In this document: in pieces, positions 1 to 6,547 of the stretch
Layout of the letters: every line of letters begins with the position of its first letter
How positions within the stretch are numbered: the stretch's first letter is position 1
Source of the DNA: JBOHSA01 sp050732995
GTDB taxonomy: Bacteria; Gemmatimonadota; Gemmatimonadetes; Gemmatimonadales; GWC2-71-9
Length of the DNA stretch: 8,014 nucleotides
Assembly: GCA_050732995.1 (NCBI GenBank)
Contig: JBOHSA010000223.1
Span: forward strand, 1-8,014
Reading direction: 5' to 3'
Position numbers and translations under genes: made by a program
Notes under the pieces: model-generated
Told to the model about the DNA's origin: nothing
Databases searched by the model: none
Seen by the model: only the letters and a program-made list of their open reading frames with translations

Positions 1-4
1 TGCG

Positions 5-34
5 CCCCCCCCCCCCCTCCCCCCCCCGCCCCCC
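5..34. repeat. Near-pure poly-C tract upstream of the Asp-box protein gene
   Basis: Thirteen C, one T, nine C, one G and six C follow each other, so 28 of 30 bases are C. The tract ends 24 bases before the chosen start codon at 59, in the place where promoter or leader sequence would lie. No recognisable -35 or -10 box is visible in the short stretch before the gene. Such tracts can slip during replication or change promoter spacing. They are also a common site of sequencing or assembly error, and the tract sits at the window edge, so its exact length should not be trusted. Confidence 0.8.
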
Positions 35-45
35 TGAATCCGCGT

Positions 46-49
46 GGAG
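46..49 (+). promoter_or_regulatory. Shine-Dalgarno GGAG deciding the start of the Asp-box protein
   Basis: GGAG lies nine bases before the ATG at 59. A GTG at 44 is in the same frame, but the GGAG sits inside that longer reading and nothing like a ribosome site precedes the GTG (only the C tract does). The ATG at 59 also gives a cleaner signal peptide. Confidence 0.6.
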
Positions 50-58
50 TCGGCCCTT

Positions 59-3000
59 ATGAGCACCCAGCACTGCCGCGCCCTCGCCGCCGTCCTGTTC
101 CTCGTCCTCCCCGCCGGTCTCGCGGCGCAGACGGGTTACGACCCCGCGCTGTTCCAGGGCCTGCGGTACCGCTTGGTGGGCCCGTCGCGCGGCGGCCGAG
201 TGACCGCGGTGGCGGGTGCGCCCCAACAACCCGGGACGTTCTACCTCGGGGCGACGGGCGGGGGCGTGTGGAAGACGACCGATTACGGGCAGAGCTGGGC
301 GAACGTGTCGGACGGGTTCTTCCAGACCGCCTCGATCGGCGCGATCCGCGTCGCCGACGCCGACCCGAACGTGCTCTACGTGGGCACGGGCTCGGACGGG
401 ATCCGGAGCAACGTGATCGCGGGCCGGGGGGTCTACAAGTCCGCCGACGCGGGCAAGACCTGGACGTTCCTCGGCCTGCGTGACGTGGGGCAGATCGGCG
501 CCGTGCTGATTCACCCCACGAACCCTGACATCGCCTACGTGGCGGCCATGGGCCACGCCTTCGGGCCGAGCCGGGCGCGTGGGGTGTATCGCACGCGGGA
601 CGGCGGCAAGACCTGGGAGCAGGTGTTGTTCGTCTCGGATTCCACGGGCGCCGTGGATCTCGAGTTCGCCCCCGACGAGCCGCGCGAGATCTATGCGGCG
701 CTGTGGCGCGGCGAGCGGAAACCGTGGACCATCATCTCGGGCGCGCGCGAGGGCGGGCTCTACAGGTCCGCCGACGGCGGCGACACGTGGACCAAGCTCA
801 CGGGCGGCCTGCCGTCGGGATTGATCGGGAAGAGCGACCTCGCCGTCTCCGCCGCCGACCCCAACCGCGTGTACGCCCTCATCGAAGCGCCCGAGCCCGA
901 GGACGGGCTGTACCGGTCCGACGACCGGGGTCGCTCCTGGCGCCAGGTGTCGAGCTACAACCCGCTGCTCAACCGCCCCTTCTACTACACCAACGTGGAC
1001 GCCGAGCCGACGAACGCGGACGTCGTCTACGTCAACGACGAAGGGTTCTTCCGGTCGGCGGACGGCGGCAAGACCTGGGAGCGCCGGTCCACCCCGCACG
1101 GGGACAACCACGACATGTGGATCGACCGGCGCGACCCCAACGTGTTCATCCAGTCGAACGACGGCGGCGCGAACGTCACGCGCGATGGCGGCCGGACCTG
1201 GTCCACCCAGCACAACCAGCCCACGGCCGAGCTGTATCAGGTGGCGGTGGACGACCAGTTCCCCTACTGGGTGTACGCGGGCCAGCAGGACAACAGCACG
1301 ATCATGGTGCCGAGCCTGCCGCCGTTTCCGCATCCCGCGGGACCTACGGGCTACTGGCGGGAGATCGGCGGCTGCGAGACGGGGCCGGCGGTGCCGAAGC
1401 CCGGCGATCCCACCATCGTCTACGCCAACTGCAAGGGCCGGTTCGGCCGCTACAGCCACGCCACCGGTCAGGAACAGCAGTTCTACGTCGGCGCGGTGAA
1501 CCTGTACGGCCACAACCCGAAGGACCTGCCCTACCGGTTCCAGCGCGTGTCGCCCATCGAGGTCTCGCCGCACGACCCCGACGTCGTCTACCACGGGTCG
1601 CAGTTCCTCCATCGGACCACGGATGGCGGCGCGACATGGGAGACGATCTCCCCCGACCTCACGGCCTTCGAGCCCGACAAGCAGGTCGTGCCGGGAACGC
1701 CGATCACGCGTGACATCACGGGCGAGGAATACTACTCGACGCTCTACGCCGTGGAGGAGTCGCCGCTCGAGCGGGGGCTCATCTGGACCGGCGCGAACGA
1801 CGGCCCGGTGCACGTGACGCGCGACGGCGGCAAGACCTGGACCCGGGTCACGCCCCCCCCGCGCGACCTGCCGCCCGGCGGCCGGGTGCAGAGCATCGAG
1901 CCCTCGCCCCATCGCGCCGGGAAGGCGTACGTCGCGGTTTACCGCTATCTCCTGAGCGACTGGAAGCCGTACATCTTCCGGACGACGGACTACGGCCGAC
2001 GCTGGACGCTTCTGACGACCGGCACGAACGGCATCCCCGCCGACTACCCGACGCGCGTCGTGCGGGAAGACCCGAGCCGCGAGGGCCTGCTGTACGCCGG
2101 GACGGAGTTCGGGCTGTTCGTGTCGTTCGACGACGGGGCCCGCTGGCAGGCGTTCCAGCAGAACCTCCCCGTGACGCCGGTGACCGACATCAAGGTGCAC
2201 CGGAAGGACCTCGTGCTGTCCACCATGGGGCGCTCGTTCTGGATCTTGGACGACGTGACGCCGCTCCACGAGCTGGCGTCGGCGGTCGCGGCGGCACCCG
2301 CCTACCTGTTCCCGCCGCGGGACGCTTATCGGCTGCGCTACGATGCCGGCCGGGAGCGGGGGACCGACCCCGAGTATCCCCCGCCCGGGGCGGTGATCCA
2401 CTACTTCCTCGGCGCGGAGCCCGCCGGCGACATCCGGCTCGAGATCCTGGACGTCGCGGGCGCCGTGATTCGCGTGTTCTCCAGCGCGGCCGCCCGCGAT
2501 ACGACGCCCGCCGCTGCCGGGACGCCGCGGCTCGCCAAGGGGCGCGGCCTGCACCGCTTCAGGTGGTTCCTGCGGCATCCGGGCCCGTGGCACGCCGACA
2601 GTCTACGCACCGGGCTGGGCGGCCCGGTCGTCGCGCCGGGGGAGTATCAGGTCCGGCTCACGGTAGGCGACTCGAGGGTGACGCGGCGCTTCCGCGTGCT
2701 CCCCGACCCCAGAGTCGAACGGGACGGGGTGACGCCGTCGGATTTCGCCGCGCAGGTGGCGCTGAGCCTCCAGATCCGGGACGCCCTGAGCGACGCGCGC
2801 CGGACGGTGGCGCGGATCCGGGCCGTGAAGGACGAGGCGGTCAAGCGAAGGCTCGCCGGGGCCGAAGCGGCGCTCGTCACGGCCACTGGACAGAGCTACC
2901 CGCAGCCGATGCTCGTCGCCCAGCTCGAATACCTGTACGCGATGCTCGACGTCGCCGACCAGAAACCCGGGCGGGACGCCGCGCGACGGTTCGAGGAGCT

Positions 3001-3082
3001 GCGGGGCCGCCTGGGCGAGCGGCTGGCCGAGGTGCGGCGCATCCTGGGGGAGGACCGGGCGGGGGGAACGGACGCCCCCTAG
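59..3082 (+). CDS. Secreted Asp-box (BNR/VPS10-like) beta-propeller protein
   Basis: About 1007 residues, numbered from ATG 59. Residues 7-23 form a hydrophobic signal peptide ending near LAA/Q, with no lipobox, so the protein is probably exported. Eleven Asp-boxes (pattern S/T-x-D-x-G-x-x-W) start near residues 72, 127, 178, 236, 286, 332, 373, 519, 586, 641 and 688, e.g. RSADGGKTW and RTTDGGATW. They mark the blades of one or two sialidase/sortilin-type propellers. The motif SFWILDDVTPL (726-736) closes the propeller part, as in the large family annotated as glycosyl hydrolase or VPS10 domain protein. A beta-rich region follows (about 780-885, with PGEYQVRLTV), then a charged helical tail (about 895-1000). 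The mature protein has only two cysteines, C439 and C458, which could form a disulfide. Catalysis is unproven: Asp-boxes are structural, and no enzyme active site can be assigned. It may bind or process polymers or proteins at the cell surface. Confidence 0.93.
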   Translation: MSTQHCRALAAVLFLVLPAGLAAQTGYDPALFQGLRYRLVGPSRGGRVTAVAGAPQQPGTFYLGATGGGVWKTTDYGQSWANVSDGFFQTASIGAIRVADADPNVLYVGTGSDGIRSNVIAGRGVYKSADAGKTWTFLGLRDVGQIGAVLIHPTNPDIAYVAAMGHAFGPSRARGVYRTRDGGKTWEQVLFVSDSTGAVDLEFAPDEPREIYAALWRGERKPWTIISGAREGGLYRSADGGDTWTKLTGGLPSGLIGKSDLAVSAADPNRVYALIEAPEPEDGLYRSDDRGRSWRQVSSYNPLLNRPFYYTNVDAEPTNADVVYVNDEGFFRSADGGKTWERRSTPHGDNHDMWIDRRDPNVFIQSNDGGANVTRDGGRTWSTQHNQPTAELYQVAVDDQFPYWVYAGQQDNSTIMVPSLPPFPHPAGPTGYWREIGGCETGPAVPKPGDPTIVYANCKGRFGRYSHATGQEQQFYVGAVNLYGHNPKDLPYRFQRVSPIEVSPHDPDVVYHGSQFLHRTTDGGATWETISPDLTAFEPDKQVVPGTPITRDITGEEYYSTLYAVEESPLERGLIWTGANDGPVHVTRDGGKTWTRVTPPPRDLPPGGRVQSIEPSPHRAGKAYVAVYRYLLSDWKPYIFRTTDYGRRWTLLTTGTNGIPADYPTRVVREDPSREGLLYAGTEFGLFVSFDDGARWQAFQQNLPVTPVTDIKVHRKDLVLSTMGRSFWILDDVTPLHELASAVAAAPAYLFPPRDAYRLRYDAGRERGTDPEYPPPGAVIHYFLGAEPAGDIRLEILDVAGAVIRVFSSAAARDTTPAAAGTPRLAKGRGLHRFRWFLRHPGPWHADSLRTGLGGPVVAPGEYQVRLTVGDSRVTRRFRVLPDPRVERDGVTPSDFAAQVALSLQIRDALSDARRTVARIRAVKDEAVKRRLAGAEAALVTATGQSYPQPMLVAQLEYLYAMLDVADQKPGRDAARRFEELRGRLGERLAEVRRILGEDRAGGTDAP
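446..1840 (+). repeat. Near-identical Asp-box DNA repeats inside the propeller gene
   Basis: The 18-base string GACGGCGGCAAGACCTGG occurs at 599-616, 1061-1078 and 1823-1840. The first two copies stay identical for 22 bases (on to GGAGC). A fourth copy at 446-463 differs only at two adjacent bases in the middle. All encode the D-x-G-K-T-W core of Asp-boxes in the same reading frame. Other Asp-boxes in the gene are more diverged. The identity may reflect strong codon bias on a conserved peptide, or blade duplication and gene conversion. Confidence 0.75.
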
Positions 3083-3093
3083 CCGGGCCGGCT
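3081..3093. terminator. Small palindrome between convergent genes (weak terminator candidate)
   Basis: AGCCGG and CCGGCT form a six-base inverted repeat around one G. It begins in the stop codon of the Asp-box gene and reaches the stop of the M19 gene. As RNA it could make only a short stem (about four pairs, five-base loop). No T-run follows on either strand. A second palindrome, TCCCGCGGGA, lies at 3096-3105 inside the end of the M19 gene. A bidirectional terminator here is only a possibility. Confidence 0.2.
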
Positions 3094-4270
3094 ATTCCCG
3101 CGGGAGCGACGCGCGCAGCAGGCGCACAGCGTTTTCGCCCATGATGAGCGCGATCTCCCGCGGAGTGAAGCCGGCCGCGAGCAGCGCGTCGGTGACCAGC
3201 ACTAGACCGGAGGCGTCGAAGTAGGTGCGGGTCGCGCCGTCGAAATCCGAGCCCAGGGCGACGTGCTCCACGCCCGCGAGGTCGGCCGCGTAGCGGATCG
3301 CCCGCGCGATCCCCGCGGGTGAGATGTCGCACACGGCCGCGTTCCAGAACCCGATCCCGATGACCCCGCCCCGGGCCGCGATGCGCCGGACATGCTGGTC
3401 GCTCAGATTCCGCGGCCCGGGACAGGTGCCCTGGACGCCGGTGTGGGATACGACGACCGGCCGGGTGGCGACCTCCAGCACGTCGTCGATCGTCCGCGGC
3501 GCGGCGTGCGCCAAGTCCACCAGCACCCCGAGCTGCTCCATGCGGCGGATCGCGGCGCGGCCCAGCGGCGTGAGTCCTCCCTTCCCGACCCCGTGGGCCG
3601 AGCCCGCCACCTCGTTGTCGAAGAAGTGCACCAGGCCCATCATGCGGAAGCCGGCCGCATACAGGGTGTCCAGGTTTTCGAGCTTCCCGTCGAGCGCGTG
3701 CAACCCCTCGATCGCGAGCAGTCCGGCCGTCAGGCCCGGTTCAGCGCGCCGGCGCGCCAGATAGCGGTCGAGCTCGGCCGCCGACCGGATGACGACGAGT
3801 CGTCCGGCGGACCGCGCCGCCGCTTGGTGCAGCCGGTGCGACTGGTACAGGGCCCGAGCGGTGAGGCTGGTCCAGGTGGCGGAAGGCCAACGCTCGGCCA
3901 CGACGAGCGGCGTGACCATGTCAGAAGTCCCGGCGTTGCGCTCGTAGTTGAGGCCGCGCGGCGCCTTGGTCACGGCGCTGAACACCTGCAGCGCGACGTT
4001 ACCCTCGATCAGCCGGGGAACGTCGGTGTGCCCGCGCCGCCCGCGCCACAGGGGATCGCGGGGCCACAACAGCAGGTCCGCGTGGAGGTCGGCGATGGTG
4101 AGGCTCGCGTGCAGCCGCTGCGCCCGCTCGGAGGCCCGATAGGGGGGCGAGGTCACGACCGAGTTGGCGCGGGCGTCCACGATGCCCGGCACGAATCCGA
4201 AGAAGCCCGCCAGCCCGAGCGCGACGACCGCCCCGGCCCCCAGGCCGACGGCCCGCTGCCACCGCTTCAT
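3092..4270 (-). CDS. Membrane dipeptidase, peptidase family M19 (renal dipeptidase-like), membrane-anchored
   Basis: 392 residues, a usual length for the family. It should be a zinc metallopeptidase that splits dipeptides; related enzymes can accept D-residues at the C-terminal position. Residues about 7-29 are a hydrophobic N-terminal segment (signal anchor or signal peptide), so the enzyme probably faces the periplasm. The expected metal ligands are visible: H63 and D65 (DLHADLL), bridging E188 (AIEGLHAL), H255 (VDLAH) and H276 (VVVSHTG). The GSDFDG motif with D342 corresponds to the family's catalytic-site aspartate. RNLSD (287-291) and the C-terminal IMGENAVRLL match the family. Nothing in the active site appears missing. 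It starts 10 bp after the esterase-like gene stops, without a clear Shine-Dalgarno sequence of its own, so it is probably the second gene of that operon and translationally coupled. The physiological substrate is unknown. Confidence 0.93.
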   Translation of the reverse strand: MKRWQRAVGLGAGAVVALGLAGFFGFVPGIVDARANSVVTSPPYRASERAQRLHASLTIADLHADLLLWPRDPLWRGRRGHTDVPRLIEGNVALQVFSAVTKAPRGLNYERNAGTSDMVTPLVVAERWPSATWTSLTARALYQSHRLHQAAARSAGRLVVIRSAAELDRYLARRRAEPGLTAGLLAIEGLHALDGKLENLDTLYAAGFRMMGLVHFFDNEVAGSAHGVGKGGLTPLGRAAIRRMEQLGVLVDLAHAAPRTIDDVLEVATRPVVVSHTGVQGTCPGPRNLSDQHVRRIAARGGVIGIGFWNAAVCDISPAGIARAIRYAADLAGVEHVALGSDFDGATRTYFDASGLVLVTDALLAAGFTPREIALIMGENAVRLLRASLPRE

Positions 4271-4280
4271 CGCTGGCGCG

Positions 4281-6020
4281 TCAGTACCGCCAACTCACGG
4301 TATCCGCGCCGGCGGGGAGCGCGGTGCGGCGCAGCTCGCCCATGATCCGGGGAATGAACATCTGATGGTAACGCAGCCGGGAATAGGCGTTGGCCCGCGT
4401 GTGGTCGCCGTTCCAACAGTGCTCCGCCCGGTCGCCGTAGTCCACTTCGCCGTCGTACGGCGGGTTCGTGGTGCTCTTCAGGAACTCCTCCACGAGGTAC
4501 ACGGCGTTGTTGAGGTAATAGTTGTCCATGTCCCCCACGTAGATATGGAGCTTGCCCCGCAGCCTGGGGCCGAGCGTCCGCCAGTCACGCCGCAGGATGT
4601 AGGACAGGTCGTAGTGCTCTTTCCAGTATTCGGCCACGGCGCGATCGATCGCGCCGGTGCGCTTGTCCCAGATCCGCTTGGGGTAGCCGTCCGGCCCCAC
4701 CGGGGAATAGACGGCCTCCCAGATGTCCCATTGGTCCCCCGAGCGGCTCTTGGTGCCGAGCACGAGCTCGCGGTGGTTCATCTGCTCGAGGGTCGAGCGG
4801 ACGTGTCCCAGCCAGTTGCGCCATCCCGGGCGCGGGGTGCGCTTCCAGGGGCCCGCGACGTAATACGCGTTCGTGTCCTCGTAGATGTTGACCACGGTGT
4901 AGGCGCGGAAGTCGATCGGATCGGGGCACGCGACCCACGCGCCGTTGAACTCATCCGGGTAGAACACTTGCACCGCCATCGCTTCCCAGCCACCGGTCGA
5001 GCCCCCGTAGGTGAACCGCGCCCACCCCTGGCCGATCCCGCGGAACCGCCGCTCGATCTCCGGGATCAGCTCGCGCATGATGGCGTCCCCGTACGGGCCG
5101 TTGTTCTCGGAGTTCACGGCGTACGAGTCATCGTAGTAGGGGGTCGGATGCTGGATCTCGATGACGAGCACGCGCGGGAAGCCCGGCCCCGTCCAGTCCT
5201 TGTAGAACTGGTAGGCGTGCTCCTGCTGGATGCGGTTGTAGCAGTCGAGGCTGAAGCGCTCGCTGTACTCGCAGGGCACGTTCGGATCGGGTGGCGTCTC
5301 GCGGAACCCCCCGATAGTGGACGGGAAGTGGCCGTGGAACACGACCAGCGGATAACGCGCGTTCGGGTGCTCGTCGAATCCCTCCGGCAAGAGGACGTGC
5401 GCGCCCAGGAACGTCGGCCGGCCCCAGAACTCGCTCAACAGCCGGCTCTGGATCCGGACGTGCTTGATGTACCTGGTCTCGGGGGGCTCGGGGATCGGCG
5501 GGATCTCCCGGTCGAGCGAGATCCGGATCGCCGCACCCGGCCGCGCGGCGATGATCACCCAGCGCGGCTCGCTGTAGAGATTGCCGGGCTTCTGGCTCCA
5601 TTGCTGCCCTTCTCCCTTGTCGGGCGGGAGTTTCACAACGTGGCCGTCCGACCTTCGGAAGGTCTCGTAGCGGTTCAGCAGCGCCTGCACCCGGTAGCGC
5701 CCCGGCGGCAGGTCGGCCAGGCTCGGCAGCGGGTAACCGAGGGCGCGCGCGTCGACGATGGCTTCTTGCTCCGGCCGGAACCCGTCCACGTCGATTCCGA
5801 ACACGAGCTGCGTGGTGGGCCCGTCGCCAATCTGGAACCGCGGCTCGGCGGTGGAGTCGGTCGAGATCAGGAGCAGGAGGCGGCCGTCGAGCGGCGTGGC
5901 ACTCCGCGCGGCCGGGAACGAGATCGCGAAGCGGAGACCCGGAGGTCGCTGCGCCGGCGGCGCGGAGAAGAGCGCGAGCGGCAACAGAGCGCTTGCGACG
6001 GCGAGGCGGCGACGGGTCAT
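4281..6020 (-). CDS. Secreted alpha/beta-hydrolase, putative-esterase-like, with N-terminal beta domain
   Basis: 579 residues. Residues 1-23 look like a signal peptide (MTRRR, then a hydrophobic run, with cleavage near SA or PPA), so the protein is probably exported. Residues about 28-170 appear beta-rich and may be an Ig-like or carbohydrate-binding-like domain (PLDGRLLLLIS, LPPGRYRVQALLN). Residues about 185-560 fit an alpha/beta-hydrolase of the esterase D/Fes type: strand YPLVVFHGHF (223-232), then the nucleophile elbow Y-G-G-S-T-G-G-W with S341 as the probable nucleophile. D497 (YVGDMDN) and H534 or H540 (AEHCWNGDH) are candidates for the remaining triad. Four cysteines (250, 260, 365, 535) could form disulfides if exported. 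The start is set by AAGGAG five bases upstream. It is the first gene of a probable operon with the M19 dipeptidase. Esterase or carbohydrate-esterase activity is inferred from the fold; the substrate is unknown. Confidence 0.85.
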   Translation of the reverse strand: MTRRRLAVASALLPLALFSAPPAQRPPGLRFAISFPAARSATPLDGRLLLLISTDSTAEPRFQIGDGPTTQLVFGIDVDGFRPEQEAIVDARALGYPLPSLADLPPGRYRVQALLNRYETFRRSDGHVVKLPPDKGEGQQWSQKPGNLYSEPRWVIIAARPGAAIRISLDREIPPIPEPPETRYIKHVRIQSRLLSEFWGRPTFLGAHVLLPEGFDEHPNARYPLVVFHGHFPSTIGGFRETPPDPNVPCEYSERFSLDCYNRIQQEHAYQFYKDWTGPGFPRVLVIEIQHPTPYYDDSYAVNSENNGPYGDAIMRELIPEIERRFRGIGQGWARFTYGGSTGGWEAMAVQVFYPDEFNGAWVACPDPIDFRAYTVVNIYEDTNAYYVAGPWKRTPRPGWRNWLGHVRSTLEQMNHRELVLGTKSRSGDQWDIWEAVYSPVGPDGYPKRIWDKRTGAIDRAVAEYWKEHYDLSYILRRDWRTLGPRLRGKLHIYVGDMDNYYLNNAVYLVEEFLKSTTNPPYDGEVDYGDRAEHCWNGDHTRANAYSRLRYHQMFIPRIMGELRRTALPAGADTVSWRY

Positions 6021-6025
6021 AGCGG

Positions 6026-6031
6026 CTCCTT
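6026..6031 (-). promoter_or_regulatory. Shine-Dalgarno AAGGAG of the esterase-like gene
   Basis: On the minus strand AAGGAG lies five bases before the ATG at 6020. This is the strongest ribosome binding site in the window. It fixes the start of the hydrolase and implies good translation. It lies just beyond the TMEM175 remnant, so the promoter of the operon must sit within or upstream of that remnant. Confidence 0.75.
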
Positions 6032-6059
6032 AGACGGGCGGTGCGCGAGACACTCCAAG

Positions 6060-6407
6060 TTACGGCCGGGACCAGTTGGGGACGAGGAAGAGCAGCGCGA
6101 GCTGCGCGTGGATCGCGAGGCTCGCCCAGACGCGACGTTGAGCATCACCAAGACGTGATTCGACCGCCCGATGTAGCGGAAGATGTTATGGTGGTTGGCC
6201 CACATGATGCCAATGATGGCGAAGCTCAGGACGTAAGCCGCATAAGACGACCAGTGTTGGCCGAGGGCGCGCCACAACCCGCCCCCTCCCCCCCCCGGAC
6301 CCCGCCACGGCCTCATGGCTCGGCACTTTGATCTCGATGATGAGGAGCGTGATCGCGATGGCGAAGACGCCGTCGGTGAACGCCTCCAGGCGGGCGCAGC
6401 CGCTCAC
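6060..6407 (-). pseudogene. Decayed TMEM175/DUF1211-family potassium-channel-like gene
   Basis: Pieces of one TMEM175-type membrane protein appear in order in three frames. From a possible GTG at 6407, the first frame gives RLEAFTDGVFAIAITLLIIE, the hallmark first helix with the F-(S/T)-D pore motif. Near the nine-G run at 6288-6296 the frame shifts. The second frame then continues from about 6277 with LWRALGQHWSSYAAYVLSF, IGIMWANHH and NHVLVMLN (helix 2 and the start of helix 3). Near 6130-6137 homology jumps to a third frame, WASLAIHAQLALLFLVPNW, ending at TAA 6062-6060, which resembles the last helix. The rest of helix 3 and helices 4-5 are absent; compared with the usual bacterial length of about 200 residues, roughly 70 residues are missing. 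The G-run shift could be a sequencing error, but the internal deletion would still inactivate the gene. The start is uncertain and could lie as far upstream as 6482. Confidence 0.75.
6288..6296 (-). repeat. Nine-G run at the TMEM175 frameshift
   Basis: Nine C on the plus strand (nine G in the sense of the gene) are flanked by T and a further five C at 6282-6286. The frame carrying helix 1 enters this run and the frame carrying helix 2 leaves it. The change equals one extra base in the run, so eight G would join the two frames. Confidence 0.7.
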
Positions 6408-6511
6408 GGTGGAGACTCGGCCATGTGGGTGATCCTCCTCGAAAACGAGTCTCAAAGATCGCCGGGCGACGCCTCGCGGCAAGCGGGCTATCCGTCTCGT
6501 TCCGCCCGCGC

Positions 6512-6517
6512 TACTCT
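6512..6517 (+). promoter_or_regulatory. Weak -10-like box ahead of the thioesterase gene
   Basis: TACTCT lies 30 bases before the start codon at 6548, the right distance for a short leader that contains the GGAG site. No good -35 hexamer is seen 16-18 bases upstream. The 140 bases between the TMEM175 remnant and this gene hold nothing else recognisable. This is a tentative call from position and one partial match. Confidence 0.22.
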
Positions 6518-6534
6518 GTACGCGGACTGCGCAC

Positions 6535-6538
6535 GGAG
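6535..6538 (+). promoter_or_regulatory. Shine-Dalgarno GGAG deciding the thioesterase start
   Basis: GGAG stands nine bases before ATG 6548. The open frame reaches back to 6425, but the added 41 residues are arginine-rich, unlike the family, and antisense to the TMEM175 remnant. The next in-frame ATG (6599) would remove 17 residues and has less upstream support. Confidence 0.55.
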
Positions 6539-6547
6539 AGACCCGGA

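Noticed and set aside
703..1713. Plus-strand open frame of 336 codons inside the Asp-box gene
   Set aside because: It lies in another frame of a clearly coding region, is extremely rich in arginine and proline, and has no domain.
1853..1860. Eight-C run inside the Asp-box gene as a possible phase-variation site
   Set aside because: The frame is intact on both sides and the run simply encodes consecutive prolines; there is no evidence of a switch.
3392..4345. Plus-strand frame of 317 codons opposite the M19 gene
   Set aside because: The M19 frame has all catalytic motifs; this antisense translation is low-complexity and crosses into the next gene.
6026..6055. Possible sigma-70 promoter for the hydrolase operon (TTGGAG, 18 bases, TCTAAG on the minus strand)
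   Set aside because: The would-be -10 box overlaps the Shine-Dalgarno sequence, so transcription would begin at about the start codon and lose that site. The match is probably chance.
4164..6158. Long plus-strand open frame of 664 codons opposite the hydrolase
   Set aside because: It is antisense to a gene with a signal peptide, hydrolase motifs and a strong AAGGAG site. Its translation is rich in R, P, V and H without any recognisable domain, as expected for a shadow frame in GC-rich DNA.
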